Source of the DNA: Verrucomicrobiales bacterium
GTDB taxonomy: Bacteria; Verrucomicrobiota; Verrucomicrobiia; Verrucomicrobiales; DEV007
NCBI GenBank assembly: GCA_002698785.1
Contig: PAAG01000020.1
Span: 110,022-174,021, forward strand
Reading direction: 5' to 3'
DNA: 64,000 bases
Position numbers and translations under genes: made by a program. Below the pieces are notes generated by a model, which was not told where the DNA came from, made no database searches, and saw only the letters and a program-made list of their open reading frames with translations. This document shows positions 44,204 to 53,031 of this stretch, piece after piece. Each line of letters opens with the position of its first letter. Position 1 is the stretch's first letter.

Positions 44204-44908
44204 ATGAAAATCAGCGAATATTTCCATCAAGTTAACGCTCAAGTTCAAACGATTTTTCAAAGTAGTTCTACCCAAATCAAAGAACTCGGAGCTTATCATG
44301 ACGCCACCGCGACAATCCATGAACTATCAGAGTTAATTGGCCATCAAAATGAACCGCAACTCCTAAAGATTGTTTGCGCACAACTTGAGGCCAGTAATCT
44401 CTGCATGCTTTACGGAATGTATCGGTCTGCGTTCTCTGCGCTCCGATTATCTTTAGAATTTGGAGTAGCGGCATGCTATTTTTCAGTAAATAAGCTGGAG
44501 GAGAAAGAATGGTTAGACGGACGGTCAGATCTGATCTGGGGAGTCATCACCTCCACCGAAAATGGGGCCATTTCAAAACGAATGGCGAAAGCGTATTTTC
44601 CGGAGCTAGAAGAATTTATACCTGAATTCCAAACGAAAACTTCAAAAGTATACCGTCAGCTTTCAGAATATGTCCACGGTAATGTTGACACCTGGACGAC
44701 AACTGGATTGATAATTGAAAAAAGCCAAGCACTTGAGGAAGAGTATGATCGCGCATTCAGCGATACGATTTGCGCAATTCTCTTTTCTTTGTCCCTCCGC
44801 TATCTAAGAGAACTTGGTCGAGATACGTGGCCGGAAAGCCCAATTTTCATCGATACATTTCGAGAAATCACACCGATTAGAGAGTTTCTTGAGAACACCA
44901 CTAAATGA
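44204..44908 (+). CDS. HEPN-like protein, probable first gene of a two-gene defence-type module
   Basis: 234 residues from ATG 44204; earlier in-frame starts are open but the helical fold begins here. All-helical, cytoplasmic. Segment AFSALRLSLEFGVAACYFS and, later, VYRQLSEYVHGN with Arg151 and His158 fit the R-x4-6-H motif of HEPN RNases; the motif identification is mine and not confirmed. The stop overlaps the next gene's ATG by four bases, so the two proteins are made together. Base composition is visibly A+T-richer than the flanking genes, which suggests horizontal transfer. Confidence 0.55.
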   Translation: MKISEYFHQVNAQVQTIFQSSSTQIKELGAYHDATATIHELSELIGHQNEPQLLKIVCAQLEASNLCMLYGMYRSAFSALRLSLEFGVAACYFSVNKLEEKEWLDGRSDLIWGVITSTENGAISKRMAKAYFPELEEFIPEFQTKTSKVYRQLSEYVHGNVDTWTTTGLIIEKSQALEEEYDRAFSDTICAILFSLSLRYLRELGRDTWPESPIFIDTFREITPIREFLENTTK

Positions 44909-46515
44909 ACTCCTTTTACCTACGAACAGAAAGCATCAAGCCCGGCGAAATACGCGACCTCTGGGCACGAAGTGCAGCCGACGAGAATATTGTGGAATCA
45001 CTCTGCTCCCCAGAACCTTGCCTACTTGAGGGATCAAGGGGAACAGGGAAATCCTTTTTGATGCGCGTCGCAGAACAGGAACTGGACGAACAATCAGACA
45101 TTCTCCCGGTCTATGTGTCCTTCAACATTAGCTCCCTTATCGACACAGAGGATCCATTGCAGTTCTACCATTGGATGCTGGCAAAAACGTTAAAGGCTCT
45201 CTTAAATAAATTGAGGAAACGTGGTCTTTCAGTATCCGCCGAGTCAGTTTCGCTAATGAGCAACCATGAACTTGAGAACTTCAATGCGGTAGAGATTGAG
45301 TTAAAGCAGATTGTGAAAGGATTTGAGAACTCCTATAAGAACGCTTCTGCAATTGAGATCGACGTGCTTCCAGAAATCGAAGACGTAAAAGAGGCTATCG
45401 AATCAATTTGTTATGAAAACATGTTGGGCCGGATCTATTTCTTTTTTGACGAAGCGGCACACGTCTTCAGGCCAGACCAACAGCGACAATTCTTTAGTCT
45501 CTACAAGGACTTGAGATCACCATTCATCACGTGCAATGCAGCAATCTACCCAGGGGTTACACATTTCGGCGACTCTTTTGAACCGATTCATGATTGCATC
45601 TACAAGAGGATCGAACGCGACGTCCGGGATGAAACATACATCTCATACTTTGAGGATATGGTCCAAAAGCAATCGGAAGACGATTTCTTCTCGAAATTAC
45701 AAACTCACCGCTCCTTGTTTCAGACTCTAGCTATTTGTGCAGGTGGAAATCCACGGATGGTGCTAAAAACGATTCAAGATCTCGCAAAATTCAACACAGC
45801 TTCAGTCGACCAACTCGTTAAGGACTTTTACCGAAATCGAATATGGGCAGAGCACACTGAATTAGGTGAAAAATTTGAAGGACACAAAGAGCTCATTGAT
45901 TGGGGCCGAGACTTTCTCGAAAATACAGCGATCCCTGCAATTGAGAAATACAACATCGCGAGAAAGCGAAAAGGCATTAACGAGTCTACTATTTACTTCT
46001 GGGTTCACAAAGATGCTCCTGCGGCAGTGAAGGAAGCCCTTCGGCTGATGAGTTACACAGGTATCATTCGCCGCACTGACTCCGGAGTAAGAGCAACCCG
46101 TGCGGAGTTAGGTTCCCGTTACGAGGTTAAGTATGGTTGTATACTAGCTAGGCTTGGAAAACCCCATTCCGAATCTCAAGAGTTCTACAATTCACTTTCT
46201 CTTAAAAAGTTTCCTGAATTCGGAAAAAATCACGGGGCATATGAAGATGTCGTTAAAGTTACAGAGACGGTTGCTGATGATGAGCGATTTAGAAAATCGC
46301 TTAAAAACATGCTTTCAAAACCGATAGATGTACTACAGATGCTGACCAATTGGCAGATTGGAAAGCTAAAATCAGCAGGAGTTCTCACAGTCGAAGACCT
46401 CTACAACAAGACTGAAGAGGAGCTAATCAGGCGTATATATAATGTTGGCCCCGTACGTGCCCGGATAATGAAGAATGCGGCGAATGCCGAATTGCTAGAA
46501 TATTTATCAGGCTAA
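44905..46515 (+). CDS. ORC/CDC6-like AAA+ ATPase with C-terminal helix-hairpin-helix
   Basis: 536 residues. N-terminal part matches ORC-CDC6-family AAA ATPases: ESLCSPEPCLLEGSRGTGKS with Walker A GSRGTGKS at 43-50, Walker B RIYFFFDEAAHVF with Asp182-Glu183, then a sensor-like TCNAAIYPG. A winged-helix-like middle is suggested by RLMSYTGIIRRTDSG. The last ~56 residues are a helix-hairpin-helix domain (LKSAGVLTVEDLYNKTEEEL, YNVGPVRARIM), which normally contacts DNA. So it is an ATPase that may sense DNA and act on the HEPN-like partner. A+T-rich like its neighbour. Confidence 0.8.
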   Translation: MNSFYLRTESIKPGEIRDLWARSAADENIVESLCSPEPCLLEGSRGTGKSFLMRVAEQELDEQSDILPVYVSFNISSLIDTEDPLQFYHWMLAKTLKALLNKLRKRGLSVSAESVSLMSNHELENFNAVEIELKQIVKGFENSYKNASAIEIDVLPEIEDVKEAIESICYENMLGRIYFFFDEAAHVFRPDQQRQFFSLYKDLRSPFITCNAAIYPGVTHFGDSFEPIHDCIYKRIERDVRDETYISYFEDMVQKQSEDDFFSKLQTHRSLFQTLAICAGGNPRMVLKTIQDLAKFNTASVDQLVKDFYRNRIWAEHTELGEKFEGHKELIDWGRDFLENTAIPAIEKYNIARKRKGINESTIYFWVHKDAPAAVKEALRLMSYTGIIRRTDSGVRATRAELGSRYEVKYGCILARLGKPHSESQEFYNSLSLKKFPEFGKNHGAYEDVVKVTETVADDERFRKSLKNMLSKPIDVLQMLTNWQIGKLKSAGVLTVEDLYNKTEEELIRRIYNVGPVRARIMKNAANAELLEYLSG

Positions 46516-46684
46516 TCAATGTTTCGGCGGATCAACAGTTCATTCATATCTCAGAAGAGTTGCGGTATCATTTTCCAAAACAAATTATCAGGAAGTAATT
46601 TCTTTCCTAATTAGAGCTTTTTTATACCGGCGCTGTCACCTAATTCGAATACAACCTTCGGCCTATCCGCACATCCCACAACAC

Positions 46685-47551
46685 TCACTCCCCACTAGCA
46701 ATCTCCAGCACGGCATAAACAGGCTCGTGGTCGGAGGGGTGGCGGTCCTTTTTCCCCCGATGGCGATCGATCCCGGCTTCGAGGATGGTCCATTCTTCGG
46801 TGCAGAGCACCCAGTCGATGCGGGCGGTTCCGGGATTCAGTCCGAAGCCGGTAAAGGTGATCTCGTTAGGCAGGTCGTGCTTTTCATTCAACTCGCGGTA
46901 GGTGTCGCGTAGGCCTTGGGGTCCGGCGGTGAGGTTCTGGTAGGGCTCGGTGCCTTCTCCGCAGTTGAAGTCGCCTGTCAGGACGGCAGGCGCTCCCTTG
47001 GCGAGCTTCCCTATTTCCGCACGCAGGAGTTTCGCGGATTTCTCACGCGCGGTGGGGCCTTGGTGATCGAAATGGGTGTTCATGTATAGCAGCTCCTGCC
47101 CGCTCGCCTTTTCCTTCAGCCGCACCCAGCTGGCAATGCGAGGCAGGCTGGAGTCCCAACTGATCGAACCGACTTCATCCGGCGTCTTGCTGAGCCAGAA
47201 CGTTCCCTGATCGGACTTCTCGAATCGCTCGGTGCGGAAGAATATCGCGCAGGTCTCCCCGCCTTTTCCCGGCACACGGGGGACGGCATAGACGGTGTAT
47301 TCGGGGAGCTTCTCGGCGAGAAACTCGACCTGGAAATCGATGGCCTCCTGCAGGCCGAGTAGATCTGGCTTGCGATTCTGGATCGTCTCGGCAACGAGTT
47401 CCTTCCGTTTTCTCCACGCATTTTTTCGGTCCTTGGCGGTGCCGTAGCGGATGTTGAAAGACATCACCGAGACTGCGTCATCTGCCAGGGCAGCGAGTGG
47501 GTTCAGCACCAGGGAGAGATAGAGAACGAGGGCAAGACCAGAGATTCGCAT
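46685..47551 (-). CDS. Secreted endonuclease/exonuclease/phosphatase family protein
   Basis: 288 residues from ATG 47551 (MRISGLALVLYLSLVLNPLA ...), a signal peptide; the frame is open upstream. EEP-fold metal-dependent phosphodiesterase or phosphatase: VMSFNIRYGT, DLLGLQEAIDFQ (catalytic Glu), NTHFDHQG, AVLTGDFNCGEGTEPY, IDWVLCTEEW and the final RHPSDHEPVYAVL (Asp-His). All usual catalytic residues are present. Location periplasmic or extracellular. Substrate could be nucleic acid or a phospho-compound. It is separated from the ATPase gene by a 170-base gap with no further gene; the end of the A+T-rich region is near 46,600. Confidence 0.9.
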   Translation of the reverse strand: MRISGLALVLYLSLVLNPLAALADDAVSVMSFNIRYGTAKDRKNAWRKRKELVAETIQNRKPDLLGLQEAIDFQVEFLAEKLPEYTVYAVPRVPGKGGETCAIFFRTERFEKSDQGTFWLSKTPDEVGSISWDSSLPRIASWVRLKEKASGQELLYMNTHFDHQGPTAREKSAKLLRAEIGKLAKGAPAVLTGDFNCGEGTEPYQNLTAGPQGLRDTYRELNEKHDLPNEITFTGFGLNPGTARIDWVLCTEEWTILEAGIDRHRGKKDRHPSDHEPVYAVLEIASGE

Positions 47552-47629
47552 AGCCAACATCGATACCACGGCAGGGAAAACGAACAACTCCCTGCCCCAC
47601 ACGTCTTTCCGGTGGGTGGGTCTGCGCCT

Positions 47630-48187
47630 TCACAGTCCCAGAACGCGCTTCGCCGTTTCTTTAGCGATTTTCTCATTCTCTTCGTCGGCTTCTCGCTGGT
47701 AGATCTTGTCGGCAGCACCGACTTGTCCCCTGTGTAGGAGAAACAAGGTAGATATCCCTCCAACCTGATTGAATCCACTCAGCGAGAAGACAAGATCTCC
47801 TTCGTCTGAAATGCCGAGGGCATCCACCATCTCTTTCTCCAGCGCTGCCTTCACATCATGCGTCGACCTCCCTTTGGGCGGTTCAGGAGAGAGAAAATGC
47901 CGCTCGATCGCGAGGAATTTTTCCCGGTAGAAAAGAAGGATGATACTCTCACCATTTTCTTCTTCCTCCATCAGCACGCAGTCGCACGGTATGCCGTTCG
48001 CACGTTGATCATCGCCCTGGGGAACGACCCGAAACCGGGGCAGTTTCTTCGACGCGTCTTCGATCGACTCTCCCCAGCTTACGTTGCTGAAGCCCCCGGC
48101 GTGAATCGTTTTCTCTCCGGCCACTCCGCCGAACGGAAACGCGAGCAGGATACCGAGGATACTCAGTGAAGGAAGACACTGTTTCAT
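47630..48187 (-). CDS. Secreted hypothetical protein, 185 residues
   Basis: From ATG 48187, giving MKQCLPSLSILGILLAFPFG followed by GVAGEK, a signal peptide. The body has GFSNVSWGESIEDASKKLPR, a pattern of small proteins where a 'W-G-x-S/T-x-x-x-x' segment begins a globular domain, and a charged C-terminus DEENEKIAKETAKRVLGL. No motif for a catalytic function. The gene is divergent from the small secreted protein at 48279. Confidence 0.65.
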   Translation of the reverse strand: MKQCLPSLSILGILLAFPFGGVAGEKTIHAGGFSNVSWGESIEDASKKLPRFRVVPQGDDQRANGIPCDCVLMEEEENGESIILLFYREKFLAIERHFLSPEPPKGRSTHDVKAALEKEMVDALGISDEGDLVFSLSGFNQVGGISTLFLLHRGQVGAADKIYQREADEENEKIAKETAKRVLGL

Positions 48188-48278
48188 AATGAGGCCCTCG
48201 AATCGTAGCACCCCGAGAGCACAAATGGCGAGACTTTTCCCTTCTCTAGTAGATCGTCTCTATATACACTTCTCCGAA

Positions 48279-48764
48279 ATGAGACGTCTTCTCCCCATTG
48301 CCTGCCTACTCCTTTTCTCACTTGCTCTTGCCGAGGAAGAGTTCAACTACGAAGAAACGATCGCCTACCTCCGAGAGCGAACGGCAAGCCCTCTCCCGGA
48401 CGCGGAAGTCGCCTACACTCTCGGGCCAAGCTACCTGGAGGAATTCTATGAGGAGGATGGGAAGGAAAGGAAGTTCATCGCCTATTATGCAAAAGCCTTC
48501 TCGCTGGAGAGCTACCCAACGGTTGGAAAGGGAGTGGACCAGGCAAATATCAGCACCGGACAGCACGTTGTCACCTTGTATCGGAAAGGTGAAGATCGGC
48601 CTGTCGTTCGCATCGAGGGAACCGGCTACCAGTTACCAACTTCCCAGTTCCGGCTCCAGGGCGGAGATATCATCGTCATCCGAACGAAAGATGACAATTC
48701 CCCATTCGCTCCCCAGCAAGACCGTCGCACCCAAATTCTGCCGGAAGACGAAAAGAAGGAATAA
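48279..48764 (+). CDS. Secreted hypothetical protein, 161 residues
   Basis: From ATG 48279 (MRRLLPIACLLLFSLALAEE), a short signal peptide; the frame is open 30 codons upstream but without signal character. The remainder is EEFNYEETIAYLRERT, then SYLEEFYEEDGKERKF and ends with FRLQGGDIIVIRTKDD and an acidic tail. Alternating strands suggest a small beta-domain. Its promoter is in the 91-base divergent region shared with the 185-residue protein. Function unknown. Confidence 0.65.
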   Translation: MRRLLPIACLLLFSLALAEEEFNYEETIAYLRERTASPLPDAEVAYTLGPSYLEEFYEEDGKERKFIAYYAKAFSLESYPTVGKGVDQANISTGQHVVTLYRKGEDRPVVRIEGTGYQLPTSQFRLQGGDIIVIRTKDDNSPFAPQQDRRTQILPEDEKKE

Positions 48765-48870
48765 TCTCGCCTGACAACCTGCGGCAACCACATCGGCAGA
48801 GCGGTCCTTTTCTGACAATGTTGCGGAGTAGTGGTTGCAAACCGCCGAACTCCGTTGCCTATTGCTTTCC

Positions 48871-49359
48871 ATGAAATTGATACCTTCGCTTGTCTTGTCC
48901 GCTGCTCTCGTGTGGAGCGTTTCTCCCACAACCGCTCAGGAAACAGCAGCCCCGGCGATACCCGGCGAAGTAGGCACCTCAATGGGCGCATCGAATGCGA
49001 CGATGTGTTACCTGGCACAGGCCTTGTTCGGCCAACTCTTCGACGCCGACGTTTCCACCGAGGAGAAACTGCGGGCAGTAGTGCTGGCGGCAGGCGGATC
49101 CAAGGGCGGAATCGACACAGCCAAAGATCATCTCGTAAAAACGGGCAAATATTTCAACGGTGCCGATGCAGAGTCCCTCAACGCATTGATCACGCTCATG
49201 GAGACACTGAGCGCCGAGGCACAGGCTCTCGTCGACCACCTCAAGGCAAAGAGCGAAGGAGGCACCAACGAAGCTGCGATCGCAGAATTCAAATCAAAGC
49301 GCGCCACCGTAGCGAAGGACCTGGTGGAATTTGGCTTCCCCCTCGAGATGGTCGAGTAG
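48871..49359 (+). CDS. Secreted helical hypothetical protein, 162 residues
   Basis: From ATG 48871, MKLIPSLVLSAALVWSVSPT followed by TAQETAAPA, a signal peptide cleaved near TAQ. The mature part is largely helical and acidic, rich in Ala, Glu and Leu: DVSTEEKLRAVVLAAGGSKG, SLNALITLMETLSAEAQAL, VDHLKAKSE. No known domain. It could be a periplasmic structural or chaperone-like helix bundle; that is only a guess from composition. Confidence 0.65.
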   Translation: MKLIPSLVLSAALVWSVSPTTAQETAAPAIPGEVGTSMGASNATMCYLAQALFGQLFDADVSTEEKLRAVVLAAGGSKGGIDTAKDHLVKTGKYFNGADAESLNALITLMETLSAEAQALVDHLKAKSEGGTNEAAIAEFKSKRATVAKDLVEFGFPLEMVE

Positions 49360-49440
49360 TGCGCCGCTCGGACCAAATCGTGCGTTGGTAGGCGGATCGG
49401 CCAGCTCTGAGTCCCCTCCGGAACAGACGAGGAAAGGAAA

Positions 49441-49460
49441 AGGGCGAGAAATCCCGCCCT
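49441..49460 (-). terminator. Terminator for the pseudogene at 49494
   Basis: AGGGCG and CGCCCT form a 6-bp stem with an eight-base loop; on the minus strand the stem is followed by TTTTCCTTTCC. On the plus strand no T run follows, so it serves mainly the minus-strand gene. Confidence 0.55.
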
Positions 49461-49493
49461 CTCCCAGCCGGACGACTCAGGACAAATACTAAA

Positions 49494-50162
49494 TCACTTC
49501 AGCGATCCTGACCACGCACCGCCAGATCCCCCATCCTTCGTATAGGCACCAGAGAACTTTTCGGGACTGGTGAATTTGAACTCGAATTTTCCTCCATAAT
49601 TTGGGTCATCGGCACGACCCCAGGAACCGCTCACGATATAGACGCCATCGGTTGCTCTCCATTTACGATCCTCGATCCTGATCGTGTTGTTCTGAGTATC
49701 GTACCAGCCTTGCGACCAGTGAATATCCCCGTAGCTCGAGGTCCATACCGCACTCAGGTTCGGTTCGAACTTCACCGCCGCTGAGCCTTCCCAGTCCGTT
49801 GTTGTGGAGCTGTCTTCATATTTCCACCACCCTTTGAAGCTGTTGGGTGTGTCGAACCAGAAAACGAAATCACCTTTGTGGCTCGGGTCATTGAGACGCC
49901 CCCACTTTCCTTTCACGACATAGGTGCCGGATTCCGAGTCCCAACCACGAGAGGTGACTGTCAGGGTCTTATTTGAGTTTCCATACCACCCTGCTCCTCA
50001 ATCAATCTTACCGTTGCTCGATGTCCAAGAGGCACCGAAGTTCGGTTCAAATTGCTGTGCGTGGCTTGTTGAGACTGCTCCTGCGAGCAGTAGACCAGAC
50101 AGAAATACGGCAAGGCGAAGCTCCCAATTCGTGTTGGAGAATGTTGGTATAGTAGATTTCAT
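49494..50162 (-). pseudogene. Secreted two-repeat beta protein interrupted by an in-frame TGA
   Basis: Reading from ATG 50162 gives a signal peptide (MKSTIPTFSNTNWELRLAVF, then LSGLLLAGAVSTSHAQ) and 222 residues in one continuous frame broken only by TGA at 49998-50000 (codon 55). The protein has two tandem repeats of about 75 residues: FEPNFGASWTSSNGKID-stop-GAGWYG and FEPNLSAVWTSSYGDIHWSQ-GWYD; then TYVVKGKWGRLNDP and VYIVSGSWGRADDP. The second repeat has Trp at the equivalent site, so TGA most simply replaces a TGG. An ATG at 49916 would allow the C-terminal part alone. Not recognised otherwise. Confidence 0.7.
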
Positions 50163-50413
50163 AGGTAGATTTGCTGTTGTGTCCGCCCATCAGTATGACA
50201 CGGCGATGCTTGTCTTTTCAATTCGTTTACTTGGTAGAAATGCATCAGCACTTCCCCTGGAAGAGGGAAACCCATGAGCCCCATTCCGGCGAAAAATGAA
50301 ATCAGCATGCAAGAAAATGAATTTAGGCAGACCACCCCGAAGCGAGTCCCCACCTCACAAACCCAGATTCCATCCTTCACACTCCGGGCGATCTCCCGTA
50401 AGCTCTTTGGGAA

Positions 50414-51895
50414 ATGCCCCGACACATCCTTGCCCTCGACCAGGGAACGACGAGTTCCCGTGCCATTGTCTTTTCTGATGCCGGTGAAATCGTCTCCGTC
50501 GCCCAGCAGGAATACGAGCAGATTTTCCCCAAACCCGGCTGGGTCGAACACAATCCGAACGACATCTGGAACTCCCAGCTCTCAGTCGCTCGTGAGGCAT
50601 TGGAAAAGGCCGACCTGAAGGCCTCGGACATATCGGCCATCGGCATCACCAACCAACGGGAGACGGTCGTCTTCTGGAATCGCGAAACGGGCGAACCGAT
50701 CCACAACGCCATCGTCTGGCAGGATCGACGCACGGCTGAATACTGCTCCTCACTCGAAGAGGCAGGCCACGCTGAGAAAATCGCGAACATCACCGGTCTC
50801 ATCATCGATGCCTATTTTTCAGGATCGAAGATCCGCTGGCTATTGGAAAACGTCGACGGAGCCCGGGAACTAGCGGACGAGGGCAAGCTCGCCTTCGGCA
50901 CGATCGATACCTGGCTGGTCTGGAACCTCACCGGTGGCAAGAAGCACATCACCGACGCGACGAATGCAGCGCGCACCATGCTTTGCGATATCAACAAGGT
51001 GGAGTGGAGCGATGAGATGCTCGACCTGCTCGAAGTCCCCCGCTCCATCCTGCCCGAGATCCGAGGCAGCAGCGAGGTCTACGGTGAGACGGTAGAGGAC
51101 CTCTTCGGCAGCGCCATTCCCATCGCCGGGATCGCAGGCGATCAGCACGCCGCCCTTTTCGGTCAAGCCTGCCACAGCACTGGCATGGCCAAAAACACCT
51201 ACGGCACCGGGAGCTTCATGCTCATGAATACCGGCACGGAGCCTGTCCCCTCGAAGAACCGCCTGCTCACCACGATCGCCTGGCAGATCGACGGCGTCAC
51301 GGAGTATGCTCTCGAGGGTAGCATTTTCATCACCGGTGCCGTCGTGCAATGGCTGCGCGATCAGCTGGGCATCATCCAGTCCGCTGAGGAAATCGAGGAA
51401 CTGGCAGGAAAAGTAGAAGACAACGGCGGCGTGTATTTCGTCCCTGCCTTCGCCGGGCTCGGTGCGCCACACTGGAACGGCTATGCTCGCGGAACCATCT
51501 CGGGGCTCACCCGAGGCTCGAACAAGTCCCACATCGCCCGTGCGGCGCTGGAGGGCATCGCTTTTCAATCCTACGACGTCCTCTCTGCGATGGAGAAAGA
51601 CTCTGGCATCGAGTTGACCGAACTACGCGTCGACGGCGGAGCCTCCATGAACGGGCTGCTCATGCAGATCCAGGCCGATGTCCTCGGCGTGCCCGTGATC
51701 CGCTCGCAGATCGCAGAAACGACCGCCCTCGGAGCCGCCTACCTCGCAGGGCTGGCGACAGGAGTTTGGAAGGATAAGGAAGAAATCGCGTCCAAGTGGA
51801 AAGAAAGCGCAAGATTCGATCCCGGCCCCGGTCAGGAAGCCATGCAAGCCTGCCTCACCGACTGGAACAAAGCGGTGGAACGAACGTTACTGTGA
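50414..51895 (+). CDS. glpK: Glycerol kinase
   Basis: 493 residues, normal length; phosphorylates glycerol to glycerol-3-phosphate for lipid synthesis or catabolism. FGGY-kinase features: [16 protein letters not shown] with the ATP-binding [38 protein letters not shown], the second phosphate region [27 protein letters not shown] and [14 protein letters not shown]. Starts at ATG 50414. No glpF or glpD adjoins. The last 45 codons or so are duplicated in decayed form at 52468-52558, on the other side of the toxin-antitoxin pair. Confidence 0.97.
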   Translation: MPRHILALDQGTTSSRAIVFSDAGEIVSVAQQEYEQIFPKPGWVEHNPNDIWNSQLSVAREALEKADLKASDISAIGITNQRETVVFWNRETGEPIHNAIVWQDRRTAEYCSSLEEAGHAEKIANITGLIIDAYFSGSKIRWLLENVDGARELADEGKLAFGTIDTWLVWNLTGGKKHITDATNAARTMLCDINKVEWSDEMLDLLEVPRSILPEIRGSSEVYGETVEDLFGSAIPIAGIAGDQHAALFGQACHSTGMAKNTYGTGSFMLMNTGTEPVPSKNRLLTTIAWQIDGVTEYALEGSIFITGAVVQWLRDQLGIIQSAEEIEELAGKVEDNGGVYFVPAFAGLGAPHWNGYARGTISGLTRGSNKSHIARAALEGIAFQSYDVLSAMEKDSGIELTELRVDGGASMNGLLMQIQADVLGVPVIRSQIAETTALGAAYLAGLATGVWKDKEEIASKWKESARFDPGPGQEAMQACLTDWNKAVERTLL

Positions 51896-51960
51896 GCAGC
51901 GCCGTCCGCCGCAACTCGATGAGAATTGCATTTTCATCTCAATCAGACGATACTCAAACC

Positions 51961-52170
51961 ATGGCGACTTTGACCGAAGTCCAGAAACAAGCTGACTCTC
52001 TGTCGGAACCCGACAAAGAGGAACTCCTTCGCCATCTGCTGAATACGTTGCCTGATGCACCACTCGGACCGGACGACGAAGAAGTCGCTCGTCGAGTCGA
52101 AGAAATGGAGTCTGGTGCGGTGCAACCCATCAGCCACGACCAATTTCTCGCCGAAGTCGGCCGGAAATGA
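51961..52170 (+). CDS. Antitoxin of a ParE/RelE-type toxin-antitoxin pair (addiction module component family)
   Basis: 69 residues from ATG 51961; the open frame upstream overlaps glpK and is not used. It is acidic and of the addiction-module-component type: MATLTEVQKQADSLSEPDKE, LLRHLLNTLPD, GPDDEEVARRVEEMESG, and a conserved-looking SHDQFLAEVGRK end. Its stop overlaps the toxin start by four bases. The antitoxin-first order and the overlap are typical. Such antitoxins wrap around the toxin and repress their own operon. Confidence 0.8.
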   Translation: MATLTEVQKQADSLSEPDKEELLRHLLNTLPDAPLGPDDEEVARRVEEMESGAVQPISHDQFLAEVGRK

Positions 52171-52460
52171 AAGTCATCGAGTATCACCCTCGCGTTCCCA
52201 CAGAAGTCCGCGAGGCAGTGCAATACTACGAAGAGATCTCGCAGAAACTGGGTGACGATTTCTGGAACGAACTCACGCAAGCGTTGGAATACGCACGACA
52301 ATTCCCTGAGCATCATCATTTTGACGCCGGAGGTCACCGGAGAAGCAACCTGAAACGATTTCCGTATCACTTTCTCTTTCAGGAAAAAGAAGATCGTATT
52401 AGGATTATCGTAGTCCGTCACAATCGACGCGATCCCAAATTCGGGATGCGCCGGAAGTAA
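52167..52460 (+). CDS. ParE/RelE-family toxin
   Basis: 97 residues. Family features: MKVIEYHPRVPTEVREAVQY, YEEISQKLGDDFWNELTQAL, FPEHHHFD, RRSNLKRFPYHFLFQEK and IIVVRHNRRDPKFGMRR with the basic C-terminus. The Tyr-His pattern RFPYHFLFQ is close to the ParE rather than the mRNA-cleaving RelE subgroup, so the target may be DNA gyrase or mRNA. Coupled to the antitoxin by ATGA. Flanked by a duplicated glpK end. Confidence 0.85.
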   Translation: MKVIEYHPRVPTEVREAVQYYEEISQKLGDDFWNELTQALEYARQFPEHHHFDAGGHRRSNLKRFPYHFLFQEKEDRIRIIVVRHNRRDPKFGMRRK

Positions 52461-52467
52461 CAAAGTC

Positions 52468-52558
52468 GGAGTTTGGAAGGATAAGCCGCGGATCGCGTCC
52501 AAGTGAAACGAAAGCGCACGGTTCCATCAATAAAACGCTGGAACGAACCTTGCTCTAG
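52468..52558 (+). pseudogene. Degenerate duplicate of the glpK 3' end
   Basis: GGAGTTTGGAAGGATAAG at 52468-52485 repeats 51761-51778 of glpK exactly; then (G)ATCGCGTCCAAGTG and AAAGCGCA match, about 36 to 40 bases are missing, and the end (GGAACGAACCTTGCTCTAG) parallels the glpK tail GGAACGAACGTTACTGTGA. No open frame remains. So about 130 bases of glpK were duplicated on both sides of the toxin-antitoxin pair. Confidence 0.8.
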
Positions 52559-52644
52559 ACTGTCAAAACGTTTATGACTTGCGGATTTTCAGCGATTTCT
52601 TGCAATCGCGGCATTTCTGCGAAAGAATTCCCTCCTCTCCAGCC

Positions 52645-53022
52645 ATGCGTAGCCTTCTTCGCTCCAAGATCCATCTTGCCACTGTAACTGAGGCAAACGT
52701 CGACTATGTCGGCAGCATCACCATCGACAGGGATTTGATCGATGCGGTGGGCTTGTGGGTCGGTGAAAAAGTCCTCGTCGTCAGTGCCACCACCGGCGCT
52801 CGTCTCGAGACCTACGTCATCGAAGGAGAATCCGGCTCTGGCATCATCGGCATCAACGGTGCGGCCGCTCACCTCATCAACGCTGGGGAAAAGGTCATCA
52901 TCATGGGCTTCGAACTCACCGAAAAGCCGGTCGAGCCAAAGGCGATTCTCTGCGACAAGAACAACGGGATTTCCCGATTTCTCACCGAAGAAGCCGGCCA
53001 ACTCATCACGGCCGATTCCTGA
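52645..53022 (+). CDS. panD: Aspartate 1-decarboxylase
   Basis: 125 residues; makes beta-alanine for pantothenate and CoA. It is a pyruvoyl enzyme that self-cleaves at Gly-Ser; the site is in NVDYVGSITIDRDLID (Gly24-Ser25 in MRSLLRSKIHLATVTEANVD numbering). Family residues Lys-Ile-His (SKIHLATV), Tyr and Gly-rich INGAAAHL are present. The ATG at 52645 fits the family start; an upstream in-frame start is unlikely. It is a core gene directly after the glpK remnant. coaD is 7 kb downstream. Confidence 0.95.
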   Translation: MRSLLRSKIHLATVTEANVDYVGSITIDRDLIDAVGLWVGEKVLVVSATTGARLETYVIEGESGSGIIGINGAAAHLINAGEKVIIMGFELTEKPVEPKAILCDKNNGISRFLTEEAGQLITADS

Positions 53023-53031
53023 TCTCCCGGG

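Noticed and set aside
49998..50000. TGA as selenocysteine or Trp-recoding codon
   Set aside because: The repeat alignment shows Trp in the intact repeat, no SECIS-like hairpin was evident, and other genes here use TGA as a stop.
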